A stretch of 64,000 nt of DNA from Selaginella tamariscina. Its lineage: Eukaryota; Streptophyta; Lycopodiopsida; Selaginellales; Selaginellaceae. The position numbers and the translations under genes are program-made. The notes under the pieces were generated by a model. It ran no database searches, had not been told where the DNA came from, and saw nothing but the letters and a program-made list of their open reading frames with translations. The stretch is from the NCBI GenBank assembly GCA_003024785.1, contig PUQB01000001.1, positions 2,183,501 to 2,247,500 on the forward strand. Reading direction: 5' to 3'. Within the stretch, counting starts at the first letter, position 1. The number at the start of each line of letters is the position of its first letter. This document shows positions 1 through 11,790 of the stretch, piece by piece.

Positions 1-318
1 AAAGCTCATAATTACTTCGTCTCGATGAGGACTGATCATGGTTTAGCGCCCAGAAGAGAGCATTACTGTAGTATGGTTGATGTTTTAGCAAGGACTGGAA
101 GGATTTGCTGTGCGGAAGAGTTGATACAGTACATGCCGTTTGTGCCCGGTGTCTTACAATGGGGTTCCTTGCTTAATGCCTGTCGAATACAAGATAATGA
201 GCGAGTTGCTGGTCAGGCTGCTCATCTCTTGTCTAAGGTGGATCCAACTGACGCAGCATCTCATTTGCTGGTATCACAACTTCATGCATCACTGGGAAGT
301 ACATCAAAGATAAGTTAA
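1..318 (+). CDS. PPR protein, C-terminal E-type region (5' partial)
   Basis: The frame is open from the first base and ends at the TAA at 316-318. The visible ~105 residues read like the end of a PLS-class pentatricopeptide repeat protein: a repeat with EHYCSMVDVLARTGR, then AEELIQYMP, then LQWGSLLNACR and VDPTDAASHLLVSQLHA, which matches the usual E motif layout. In plants such proteins bind organellar RNA and often act in C-to-U editing or processing. The protein stops just after the E1-like motif, so no E2, E+ or DYW deaminase domain follows; it may rely on a partner or have lost it. The N-terminal repeats lie left of the window. The family call is firm. The target RNA and organelle cannot be read from this piece. 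Confidence 0.85.
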   Translation, partial: KAHNYFVSMRTDHGLAPRREHYCSMVDVLARTGRICCAEELIQYMPFVPGVLQWGSLLNACRIQDNERVAGQAAHLLSKVDPTDAASHLLVSQLHASLGSTSKIS

Positions 319-1480
319 TGATGTTTTGTATGAAACACGCAGAGTGTAAATAGCGATTATTCTTTCTTAAATAAAGTGTGTACAAATATAATATATTTAA
401 AGCATACGTGTATAATGATATTCTATAATATTTTTATTTAATGTGTATTCTGAGTTAATAAGTTCACTAAACAAAGCAGTTCATCTTACCCAAGATGTCC
501 TAACATAAAATTAAATCATAAACCTTATTATATTTTGATTGATTTTGTTTATACAATGTATGTACGTAGTCAATGTCTTGTTTCTGGTCCATGACAAGCA
601 TAGGTTATTATTTTACCACAGTCAAAAAATTTAATTGAATTTGAATACAAAATATATTAATATATACGGAGAGTGACTAATGTGGGTGCGGCTCCATACC
701 GCACCTGCGCTATGCAGCAGGAGTGCACAACCGTATGAAATCTTCTAAGAATGTTCATGTGAAAATCCTCACTGCCGAGAGAATTTTTCTGGCTTGTGGA
801 TAAATTTTATAAACAATAAACCTAGAAAAGACGATGTACTGAACAAGGTTTCTGTTTATATAATACCAATTAAATATATATAGTAAAAACTTGAAACATA
901 ATGAACCTCCAATAGCTGCCTTAGAGTAGATGTCTTTAACTTTATATTATGAAAGTGCATGGATGTGAAGATTCATAAACAATATGCATGAACATGTAAT
1001 ACATATGCATATGAGGCGCATAATTATGATTGGGATATGTTCTTTTATTTTGAAACTTGTTATAGGAACGTGTGAGGTACTAAGAGATCGTGACATTGCA
1101 CATTTTATATAAACCCTTGTCATTGTAATACAAATGGTTCTTTACCTTATATTTAATAAATTTGCCTTTCATTAAATTGTTAAACACAATGTTATTATTC
1201 ACTTTGTCATGGATTTTTGATTTGTTTTAACTTGCTTACGTTCCCTTATTGGTAGGACTTTTATGGAGAGGAATGTAATTAAGATGTTTAACCTAGTCCT
1301 TGTGAGGTGGTCTTAATAGGTGTTTAAATATAAAAAATAAACACCATATAAAGATTCAATATCTTGTGGCATCAAAATTGTACTTTCCACAATAGACAAG
1401 TTCTTAAGAATTTATCTATATGTTTCCCAAACCGATATGCATAGATTATATTACAATAAATGTATAATGTATATGGTTTC
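319..1480. other. AT-rich intergenic, no gene seen
   Basis: No coding signal was found. The only visible structure is a short hairpin near 687-707 (GGTGCGG, 7-base spacer, CCGCACC) in an otherwise AT-rich stretch. The first few hundred bases presumably include the 3' UTR of the PPR gene. Confidence 0.5.
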
Positions 1481-2760
1481 ATTTAACAGTCACTTAAATT
1501 TTAAATTCACATGGCACTATTTAATATCCATTTAAATTTTAAATTCACATGACCTATTCAACTATCACCCTCATCTGATGAAGATTATTAATGGCTGTCA
1601 TAAATTTCAAACATGTGTGTATGAAAAATCAAGAATCTTCATGAACCGTATCTAATAGCCATCATAAATTGAAACATGTATAATGCATATGGCCTCGTTC
1701 AATAGTCATTGAAATTTGAAGTTTACATGGCCCATTTAACAATTACTTAAATTTTAAATTCACATGGTCTATTCAAAGATCACATAAATTTTAAATTCAC
1801 ATGGCCTATTCAAAAATCACTTAAATTTTAAATTCACATAGCTCATTCAGTAGTCACCTAATTTCTAAGTTTACATGGCCCATCCATACTATCTAACGTG
1901 TTTATGAGAAAGTCCTCGGCACCGAGGAGTTTCTAAGAAAGTCTTTGACACTGAGAATTTTCATGAAACCCATTCAACGACCATAATAAACTTGAAACAT
2001 GTGTATAATGTATGTGGCTCATTTAACAGCCACCTAAATTTAAATCCACTAGGCCTCATTAGACATATTCATATTTATGAGAAAGTAATTAGCAGCGCCA
2101 AGGATTTTTTTAAAAGAAGGTCTTCAGTGCTAAAGATCTTATGAACCTTATCTAATTGCCATCATAAATTTAAAAAAAGTTTATAATGCATGTGGTCTCA
2201 TCCGACCGCCACCTAAATTTTAAATTTACACATCCCTTTTAGCTGTCACCTAAATTTTAAATCCATATGACCTTATGATCCAATGATGGTTACACCTAAA
2301 TTTTAAATCCACATAACCTCATTTAAGTTCTAAATCCACATGACCCTATCCAATGTGTTTAAGTAAGTCCTCGGTGCCTAAGAATCTTAATAACACCTTA
2401 TTTAATAATCATCATGAATCTAAAATGCATGTGGCTTTATTTAATGACCGTTTAAATTCTAAATTGATGATGATTATATAAATTCTAAAACCATATGGCC
2501 TATTCAACATGTTTAAGGAAATCCTTAGTGTTGAAGATTTTCTTAAAAAAGTCTTTGGTACCAAGGATTTTTTTTTAAAATTTAAAAGTCCTTGGCACGA
2601 GGATTTTCTCATAATTTAAAAGTCATCGAGACTAAGGACTTATAATTTAAAAGTCCTCAACACTAAGGACTTCTTCATATTTAAAGGACATTAATGCCAA
2701 TGCCTTGGACGTCAAGGATTTTATAAGAAAATCCTTAGCATCGTGTTGATTAAGTCATTA
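1480..2760. repeat. Degenerate short-period repeat field with palindromic motif
   Basis: Two motifs recur many times in diverged form. One is TTTAAATTCACATGGCC with a following TTCAACAGTCAC-like segment, dense from about 1,490 to 2,350. The other is a partly self-complementary AAGTCCTCGGCACCGAGGA-like word at about 1,911, 2,365, 2,520-2,580, 2,590-2,660 and 2,740. The copies are imperfect and alternate, so this looks like an old tandem or nested array rather than a coding region. Confidence 0.65.
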
Positions 2761-3204
2761 GTATTTTGTATATATAAAGCTTTCTTTACTAAAGGGGTGT
2801 TTATTATTACAGTGCATTAACACCAAAGTAGAAAACATGAAATATTAGAATATGCCCAATAGAAAATATTGGTATTACAAATATGCAATACATATTGCTA
2901 TCACTCTTACTATGCTTTTTAGGCATTGGGGCTTTAAGAAATCCATCGCAATTCTCGCAATGATCTTATTAACTTTCACTAAACCATGCGACTACATCCT
3001 CGACTTATTTTATGAGTATTGAGAAAATCCTTTTTGTTGATGTAGCAATGGGAGAAACGTTTTTGGAGTGGAGATGATCCGGTACTTTGTTTGCATGTGA
3101 GAGATGTAGTATGGCAAACCTTCTTGAGCCATTGCATTTGAGGCAAAAAAAAGAGTTAAACGAGAGTTCAAGTAGTGGTGCAGAAATTAAAGATGAAGAT
3201 GCAG

Positions 3205-5187
3205 TTACAAGGTACTAATTAAAGAATTGCTCCCATCTTTGATATACTCCTTGAGAAACTTTTTGAAGTTTGACACCTCAATCACAAGCAAAACACAACT
3301 TTTTTTGGAGATGCAATTTTGAAAAAGATCCATCATATGTGATAAGGTAAGTGGGTAAATCATTTTATTTAAGGGTTTTGCAAGATGCAAGCTCATACTT
3401 ACTTTTATTTTCTAGATATATATTAGCATACTTGTCAATGCTTGTTGTTAAAGGTGTGTTTGAGACAATCACACTCAATTTTCTTATTGTTAGTCACACT
3501 CATAAAGATATTGATGCATTCTTTAATAAGGTCTCTAACTCTACAAAATGGACAAGTGCACTTACCTATTTTAGTTCTTGCTTACACAATTGTCCATTTG
3601 TAAAAGCAAATGACGAAGAAGCTTATTTGATGTTGATGACACTTGTACCCTATCTGAGCTAAATCCCTCCACTGAACCGGAACTCTCAACATGGCCATCT
3701 GGTTTTTGTGCAGGCTATTGATAGTGCCTCTCATATTCCTAAGTAGCCTCAAGTGCAAACGTGTTTATGAGAGCATTATGTAAAAGTTAGAGGTATTGTT
3801 TCTTCACTTTAAAATCACCCATAGAACTTGTTTGTGAGTGGGCTTTAAGGTTTTTAAAACACATGGCCAACAACCCAATAGTGAAATTGGAGTTGCTAAA
3901 CCAGCGTGGAAGTGAAAAGTGTCTATATAATTCACAATCGTGTTCATGATTGTGTTAGCACACTTGTCAAGTCTTTAAAGATCCATCTTGTTGTGTTGTG
4001 GATCAAGCACATGTATTTTGATGGGCGTGACACAGAAAGCATGATGTATGCATAGTACTAAGACAACAAGTTTGTTGTGCAATCATGTGGGCCTCCATCT
4101 TCTTTTGAATGGTAGTGATCTCCACCAAGGTTTTTGCACAAGCCTCTGCAGCCTTCAATGATGTACAAGTGTCACACTTGGAAAAGCTAGAGTGTTTTGC
4201 AATCTCCACATTTAAAATGAGTATTCCATATGTTGTTGAAGGTACCAGTGCAGATTGCTTGAGCCCCATCAAACTGAGGCACTTGTTCACATGTTCACAC
4301 AGTTTAATTGAGTGTAGATTGAAGGCAAAACCTTGAGATTTTCCCTACCCTGCATTTGTGGTTCGGCATTTGTGAGGCATCCTGTCTATTTGCTTCACAA
4401 AACCTTGAGTATCTCTATGGCTGCCATAATGTAGAGCGGGTTTTGACCAAGCGAGTGTTCCCATGTACTGAGGTGCACACTCCATCTAGCCACTCATCCC
4501 TTCAGTAATAGAATGTGGTCTTTGGGATCCTATATTAGTGTACCTTATTAAATACCATGGATGTACTATAATAACATGTGTCTAAGGCCATTCCATCAAT
4601 ACACCCAGTTAGTGCAGCATATACAAACTTATGCCTTTGCTTTTGGGTGAGCTTAGGAAAGGCATGTCTACATTGGGTAATTTCATTCCGGTTCGCCATC
4701 TAATAGCACTTCTTCTTGCAACAATCATTCACGGAGATGCTATCAATGCTCACCAAAGATGTGGGATCCATCTTGACCCTCTTGTCGAAACTTCCTGGGG
4801 TTGATTTATAGCCCATGAATCTCCTTTTCTTTACTATAGGACTAATGCAAGGAACCTCTTCAAACATGAGGGTTGTTACTATTGTAATTCAACCCTGGAT
4901 ATGTTGAACCATCTGGCTGTTTTAGTTTAGATGTTTACGAGGGATCCAGGATGCAATGTGTCATTTGGTGAAACCTTTGTTGCAACTACACCTTCTAGTT
5001 TCTCTTCTGATACAGCTTCCATTGGATTAACAATTGAGATGATGCCCTTCCCAACCTCAGTTTCATGAAGAAAGAGAATCACCTCATCCTTCATAATAGG
5101 CAAGCCATCATCTTGTGAACTTGTACTAGTATTTGTTTGTGACTCTGCATTCTTTATGTCAACCTTGACTTCATCCACATTCCACAA
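3205..5187 (-). pseudogene. Broken transposon-type protein gene (HTHEDID/DUF7869-like) with internal inversion
   Basis: Reading the - strand from high to low coordinates, fragments appear in the order expected for the large plant/animal family with a conserved HTHEDID motif (DUF7869 as I recall, RNase H-like and transposon-associated). There is a NDCCKKKCY and TQKQRHKFVYAAL stretch near 4,640-4,760, FSKCDTCTSLKAA near 4,150-4,190, LLLQMDNCVSKN near 3,570-3,620, and a C-terminal part at 3,205-3,390 with TLSHMMDLFQ and VSNFKKFLKEYIKDGSN. The middle piece (AYLSMLVVKGVFE to SHTHKDIDAFFNKVSN) lies on the + strand at about 3,408-3,545, so it has been flipped. Stops and frameshifts occur throughout. 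The 86-residue stretch at 4,927-5,187 is open but unrecognised. Family call moderate; pseudogene status firm. Confidence 0.65.
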
Positions 5188-5278
5188 TACAGGAGAACTC
5201 TTTTCAAATTCTATTCCAAGAACCTCAAAATGCTTGTCAATGATGTTTACTCAAACATACACACAAGACCCTTGGGCA

Positions 5279-5404
5279 ATATTACAACACGAGGCATTAT
5301 CATTTCGAACTTCCACTATTATATTACAACATGAGGCATTATCATCTCGAACTTCCAATGTTATATTACAACATGAGGCATTATCATCTCAAACTTCCAT
5401 TGTT
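5279..5404. repeat. Three tandem 42-bp units
   Basis: The segment ACAACATGAGGCATTATCAT plus the following CTCGAACTTCCA is repeated three times in a row with a 42-base period and few differences. It lies just upstream (in - orientation) of the transposon pseudogene. Confidence 0.85.
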
Positions 5405-5479
5405 CCAGTACCAACTATTTTTTTGTTTCGAAGAAGATATACTTTATCTTCAGTATTAAACATATTGACCTGCACATAA

Positions 5480-6400
5480 ATATTTATGTCATTTATGATA
5501 TTTGTTTATGCAATATGCAATAAAATTTGAATCGAGTGTGCTTAATATATATGCATGTGCAATGACATATAATTATGTATAGGGATAAATTCTCATGCTT
5601 GATTAATACAAATGGTGGTGGGATTAATCATGTTCCATCATTTTCATAAGTGGGAAAGCATTGGCCGAATTAATCCTGTCACTCTATTGAGAACTCTTTA
5701 AGATCTCGGCTAACCGAGAATTTTAAATAAAGGGGATGTATGAATGGGATAAATCCCTAATGGATTCTAGTGCAATCCTAATGGATTCTTAAAGTACTAT
5801 GCATTTATAGAAAGAATGTAAATTTGTTTATGTAAACCCTAAATTTTGATTGAGTTCAGTTTTAAATTTGTTTATAATATTTACTTGTAACAGCACATGG
5901 GGTGTTGTGATTATCTATAAATGATAGCACCCAATTCTATGTAAGAAAGAGGAGATTTAAAGAGAGAAAATGATACAAGATACAGATCTGGATTTGAGTT
6001 TGAAATTGAAAGTGTTTTCAAATTTACATGTCAAACTAATAATACTTATGTCAGAATTTCAAATTTCTAACATTTTGATATAATAAAAAAAATTAAGATG
6101 AGTTGACACAAGTGACTGACTCTCTAACAATGTTACACACGATTCCAATGCTTTTTAAAATTGCATTTAATGCATTTAACATTAGCAAGTAATTTAAGCT
6201 ATATAATTATATGAAATTCGAGTAATTATTTTATATTGTTTATAATGAAATTTTCTTATTATTATAAGAATATTCCAATATTAAACTTTATTATCAATAT
6301 TAAATCAGTATAAATTATTAAGATAATATGATATATTATTAGTATCATTTAAAATATATTCATAATGTGTATATTAATATTATTTTCACTTTATTTCAAT
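5480..6400. other. AT-rich intergenic, no gene seen
   Basis: No coding signal, RNA gene or clear repeat was recognised here. Confidence 0.5.
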
Positions 6401-7400
6401 GTTTCTTTTACACACATATATAGACACAATAAAAAATTTACATATACATGCACACGCATTAAAAGCACCCATAGAAACACATATGAACACACATACACAT
6501 GCCAATCTGTGAATCACGATATAAATAATGCTTGAGGGTCTATTATCTAGCTTTGTGTTTAGGGTTTAAACCCCAAACCAAGCATTTATCGTTACACACA
6601 CTCTACACTAGGGCTTACATATACATACATAAAATATTTATAAGCTTCCACATGCACACAACACACGTGTTAAAAACATTCCACAATACGCATTAAAAGC
6701 ACCCATAGAGACACATATGCACATACATACACACATTGATGAGTGGATCACAATATAAATAATGTTTAAAGGTCTATTATCTAGCTTTGTGTTTAGGGTT
6801 TAAACAAGCATTTATTGTTACACACACTCTACACTAGGGCTTACATATACAGACATAAAATATTTATAAGCTTCCACATGCACACAACACAGGCGTTAAA
6901 AACATCCCACAATACGCATTAAAAGCACCCATAGAGACACATATGCACACACATACACACGTTGATGAGTGGATCACGATATAAATAGTGTTTAGGGGCT
7001 AGGGTTTAGGGTTTAAACCCTAAACTAAGCACTTATTAGTATACACACGAAATATTTTTAGACTTCCACATGCACATAACACACGTGTTAAAAACATCCA
7101 ATTGTGGGTTTAGGGTTTAAACCCTAAACCAAGCTAAGTATATATGTTTAGGGTTTAAAGTAAATTCCCATATGATGAGGGGATTGCGATATAAATAGTG
7201 TTTAGTAGCATCTAGTTTTGTGTTTAGGGTTTAAGGTTTAAACCCTAAACCAAGCACTTATCGTTACACACACTCTTTACATATATACACACAAAATATT
7301 TGTAAGCTTTCACATGCACACAACACACGTGTTAAAAACATCCAATTGTGGGGTTTAGTGTTTAAGGTTTAAACCCTAAACCAAGCTTAGTATACATAAT
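6400..7400. repeat. Satellite-like array with telomere-type heptamers
   Basis: Units of roughly 210-235 bp repeat about four times. The word CGCATTAAAAGCACCC starts at about 6,455, 6,689 and 6,915, giving spacings of 234 and 226. Each unit carries a near-palindrome of the type TTTAGGGTTTAAACCCTAAA, which is two plant telomere heptamers (TTTAGGG) meeting head to head, near 6,557, 6,791, 7,000, 7,100, 7,222 and 7,360. The later units are shortened. Confidence 0.8.
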
Positions 7401-7429
7401 ATTATCAAGGTCTAGAGTAAATTCCCACT

Positions 7430-9400
7430 TAGTGTGTGTATCTATATATAATTTATTTATTTATCTCTTGCACACACACTTGTATGTGTATGTACATGTG
7501 TATTTATATATATAATTACTTTTCTTTCTCTTAGACACACTCTTGAATGTATATGTATGTGTGTATTTGTATATATGTAATTTCTTTATCTCTCTCTCAC
7601 ACACACCTATATGTATACGTACTTGTGTATATATATAAGTTCTTTATTTCTCTTTCTGTCACACACACACAACTGTATGTATATGTACATGTGTATCTAT
7701 ATTTTATATCTATGTCACAAACACAGAACTGTATGTATATGTACGTGTGTATTTGTATATTATAATTTCTATATATCTCTCTCTCACACACACACATGCT
7801 TGAGGTAGGGAAGTGGTGACAAGATTAATCCCGCCACCACTTCTCTACTTGGTGGGCGGATTAATCCCGCCCACCACTCTTTGAGACAAAGAAGGATAGT
7901 GGGATTAATTTTGCCAATGCTTCTTCACCTTATAAAATGGTGCGCGGGATTAATCCCACCCACCACTCTCTGAGATAGAGAAGGGTGATGGGATTAATTT
8001 TGCCAATGCCTTATAAAATAGTGGGCGGGATTAATCCCGCCCACAACTCTCTGAAATAAAGAAGGGTGGCGGGATTAATCCTGCCAATGCTTCCCCACCT
8101 TTTAGAATGGTGGGTGGGATTAATCCTACCCACAACTCTATGAGATGAAGAAGGGTGGCAAGATTAAACACACACATGTATGTAAATGTACATGTGTATT
8201 AATATATATAAGGTCTTATTTCTCTCTCACACACCTATATTTATATGTACATGTGTATTTGTATATTATAATTCCTTTATCTCTCACACATACATTCTAG
8301 GATCTATGCCTTATAATCCCACTCATAACTCTTTAATACGGAGAAGGGTGGTCCCGCCACCCTGTATGTGAATGTACTTATGTATTAGTATAGATAAGTT
8401 CTTTATCTCTCTCTCACACACCTATATTTATATATACATATGTATTTGTATATTATAATTTCTATATATCTCTTTCCCATACACACACATGTATATATGT
8501 ATATAAATGTGTGTATCTATATATTATAATTAATTTATCTATTTTTTACACACACACTCTTGAATGTATATGTATATGTGTATTTGTAAATATGTAATTT
8601 CTTTTTCTCTTTCTCACACACACCCATATGTATATTTACGTGTGTATCTATATAATAATAATTTTTTTTAATCTCTTTCTTACTCTCAAGCCGGTAGGAT
8701 TAATCCCGCCAAGACGATTCCTTCCCTCCTCAACCTTTGTTTTAGGCAGGATTAATCATGTCAAAGACAATTCATGCCCTCCTTGAGGATGACAAGATTG
8801 ATTCAAGCGACGCGATTCATTTCCTCTTCGGACCAGCGGGATTAATCCCGCAAAACAATTCCTCCTCCCCTTGGGTTTGGCAAGATTAATCCCACCAACT
8901 AATTAGTTCATGCACTTCAGAGCAAATATTTATCTTTCTCTCTTACACACACCCATATGTAAATTTATCTATGTATCTATATAATAATAATTCCTTATCT
9001 CTCTCTCGTTCTCAAGGCGGTGGGATTAATCTTAAGAGACGATTCCTCCCCTCCGAGGGCCTTTGTAGTCACACACCCACACATGTATGTATATGTACGC
9101 GTGTATCTTTACTTTCTAATTTCTTTACTCTTTCTTACACACACTTGTATTTATATGTATGTGTGTATCTTTATATTTTGAAGACGATTCATGGCCTCCT
9201 TGGGACTAGCGAGATTAATACCATCGAAGTGATTTATTTACTCTTCAGTAATCCCGTGAAATAATTCCTCCTCTTTTCAAACCTAGGGAGATTAATCCCG
9301 CCAATACGATTATTCTTTTAATCGAGCCTGACAGGATTAATTTGGTTGAGATGATTACTCTTTTAATTGAGCATGGCAAGATTAATGCTGCCAACTAATT
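7430..9400. repeat. Mixed field of CT/CA-rich units and GGATTAATCC palindromes
   Basis: Two repeat types interleave. One is a CTCTCTCACACACAC block followed by TGTATGTATATGTACATGTGTAT, seen many times between 7,440 and 9,180. The other is a word centred on GGGATTAATCCC, often extended to GGCGGGATTAATCCCGCC, with about 20 copies or half copies between 7,820 and 9,390, spaced mostly 40-70 bp apart. Open frames here are low-complexity and were not called as genes. Confidence 0.8.
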
Positions 9401-9453
9401 AGTTTATGCACATACATACATACCTCAATACTCATGTTATATGTGTACACATA

Positions 9454-9454
9454 A

Positions 9455-9508
<54 letters not shown>
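9454..9508. repeat. (AT)n(GT)n microsatellite
   Basis: A run of AT dinucleotides passes directly into a run of GT dinucleotides. Confidence 0.95.
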
Positions 9509-9512
<4 letters not shown>

Positions 9513-10343
9513 ACATGTTTATAATATATACATAAGATGGCCTAGGAGAAACAAGAAATTGAAGGTACATTTAATGAAATTTCAAATGGCACATTACATA
9601 AGACTTTTCATTTACTCCCCATGAAACATTTGCCTTCTGCATAGACATAACAATTTTACAAATCTAATTTAATGAACACTATAAAATGTAATGGCATTAT
9701 TTAGAAATATAAAATTTAAGAATTTAGTCACTTTCTATATATTCTTTGGCATGTGGTCAACATGCTGCTTGTGAAGTTCATGATATTGTTCTAAACACGT
9801 GCATCACGGAGTGCGCAACTTGTATTAGTGAAAGTTACAATTAATATAACTATATACAAAATTAAAAGTTTTAATATTTTTTTTATTTTAATGTTTACAT
9901 GAGTATCTTTAAAGATGAAAATCTCACTTCTAATTTTACAATTAAAATTGAAAATAATAGAATTTATAATTTATAAATTTATTATAAAATTAAGTATGTG
10001 ATTTTAATACATTAAAATGTATAATTTATAAAATGTTCATACAATGTAATATATATAATGTAATGTATATAATATAATATTTGAAACTAACTAATATAAC
10101 ATACAAAAATACAGTCTCTTTTGACATTATATATCTATATATATCATAATAGCCATACAAACAATATACGTTGGTATTTGTTTTTAAAATTTTAAATTAT
10201 TAACAATGTCATCGTCTTGTTGGTCATAGAATGTAATTAATAATGTTGTTTAAAAGAAACAACTATAGAAACATGAATGAATATAAATCATATATTCATG
10301 GTCATGTTATACATTTGGTACTAAGATAATGTAACCTAGTATG

Positions 10344-10774
10344 CTAACCCATTGGTTCCACTATAACAGGTATTATCCCATCATATAGATTTGAATCCAA
10401 TCCAGTGGAATCTATATGAACTTCAATAAATTTGGCTGTTTCTTCACGCATTTTTATGGAGGTGCATAAAGCACATTGTTTTTCCAATTTCTACATTCAA
10501 ACAATTATAAATCATACATTTACTATTGCTCTCATATATGTACCTTATGTTGTGTGGATTGATCAGCATGTATATGGTTTATGGCATGGGTTGGCAATAC
10601 GGCTCTACAAGTAGGACATGTGCCCTCTTTAGAGTGCATATACAACCATCGATGAAGGCAACACCAACAAAAGTGATGCCCACATGCAGTTGCAATAGGT
10701 TGGAGTGCAACATCAAAACAAATGTTGCATTCCAAAACTCCAACTTTGCCCATTTCCTTGGAATCTTTCTCCAT
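10344..10774 (-). CDS. Small RING-HC protein, copy A (intact, two coding exons)
   Basis: Exon 1 runs 10,784-10,544 with ATG at 10,774, after a T-rich tract ending in CAG at the acceptor; the donor is AAG|GTACAT. Exon 2 starts at 10,490 after TGTAG and ends in TAG at 10,344-10,346. The spliced frame gives about 125 residues. Residues 16-58 form a C3HC4 RING: CNIC, then ACGHHFC, WCC and CPTC. LHRWL and the C-terminal CPTC are typical of RMA/RNF5-like RING-HC ligases, which transfer ubiquitin with an E2. The tail (KLEKQCALCTSIK ... VIVEPMG) has no membrane segment, unlike RMA proteins. An upstream CTTATATA at 11,059-11,066 (TATATAAG on the - strand) could be the TATA box of a non-coding first exon. 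Whether it is expressed is unknown; the RING call is firm. Confidence 0.75.
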
Positions 10775-11099
10775 GAAATATCTCCTGAAAAAAAATAATT
10801 TATTATTAGATTGTTACTGAATGCAGAGCCTATATACACACAATATATGCTCATCACAATCATAAAGAATGCTTAAAATTTATCAAACATTATGCATGTT
10901 ATGCACTTTCACATACGCTCATGCACATAATAGTTTGTGTGCATACTTAATATGAGATGACAAATCACCCTATAAATAATATTATAGACAATTGCACATC
11001 CGTTTCAACCTTTTTCTAAAGCGAAGTCCTGAGTGATAGATCAAGACCTAAGTTTCTGCTTATATAGGCTTGCAAGTAGAATATCCATTTTATGGAGTG

Positions 11100-11790
11100 G
11101 AGCCGTTGCATTTATAGCAAATGTCTAGAACCATCGGAAGTGCCCAACTCAAGAAACAAGAACTTATTATTGATGGCATCAAAAGGTATGTGACATGGTT
11201 CAAAAAAAAATCGATGCCAAAGAATTTCGATAAGGCAACTAATTATTCAGAATTATATAAGCATGTGATTGACTATTGGGAGATTGTTGTTCAAGAGTTA
11301 GAAGGGCATGTTGTCACAAGTATAAAATTACAACATCATTTTTGGCCTAAAACAAAGTGGCGGAGGAGATTGAAATAACATCAAGTATAGACGACATAGA
11401 AGTCAGTAGTGATGTGAAAGTGCAAACCCCACACTTTGTAAACAAAGAACTCAAGAAACAAGAAACAACTCAAGAAACAAGAACTTGTTATTGATGGCAT
11501 CAAAAGGTATGTGACAGGGGTTCAAAAATCGATGCCCAAAGAATTTCGATAAGGCAACTAATTATTCAGAATTATATAAGCATGTGGTTGGACTATTGGG
11601 AGACTGTTGTTCAAGAGTTAGAAGGGCATGTTGTCACAAGTACAAAATTACAACATCATTTTTGGCCTAAAAACAAAGTGGCGGGAGGGATTGAAATAAC
11701 ATCTGATGTGAAAGTGCAAACCCCACACTTTGTTAAACAAAGAATCAGAAACATAAACCATACTTTGATTACTACAAGAATCTTCAAAAA
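11100..11790 (+). repeat. Tandem duplication of an unknown open segment
   Basis: Two neighbouring blocks (about 11,121-11,440 and 11,450-11,770) are near-identical. Each carries the open stretch KNFDKATNYSELYKHV followed by YWE and VQELEGHVVTS, with small indels that put them in different frames. I do not recognise the protein. It lies in the loop between the inverted RING copies and may be a gene remnant. No start or splice model is offered. Confidence 0.6.

Noticed and set aside
687-707. Small GC-rich hairpin GGTGCGG/CCGCACC
   Set aside because: A 7-bp stem is too short to mean much alone; it was not repeated nearby.
5156-5479. + strand open frame with a 14-residue repeat (ILQHEALSSRTSN)
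   Set aside because: It arises from the 42-bp tandem repeat and runs antisense to the transposon pseudogene region.
7547-8371. Open frames rich in Ser, Leu, Tyr, Ile and His in the CT/CA repeat field
   Set aside because: They are translations of simple repeats in several frames at once, with no domain and no splice or start support.
10432-10798. Open frames antisense to the RING exons, repeated in all copies
   Set aside because: They are shadows of the RING exons and introns; the RING strand has the splice sites and zinc ligands.
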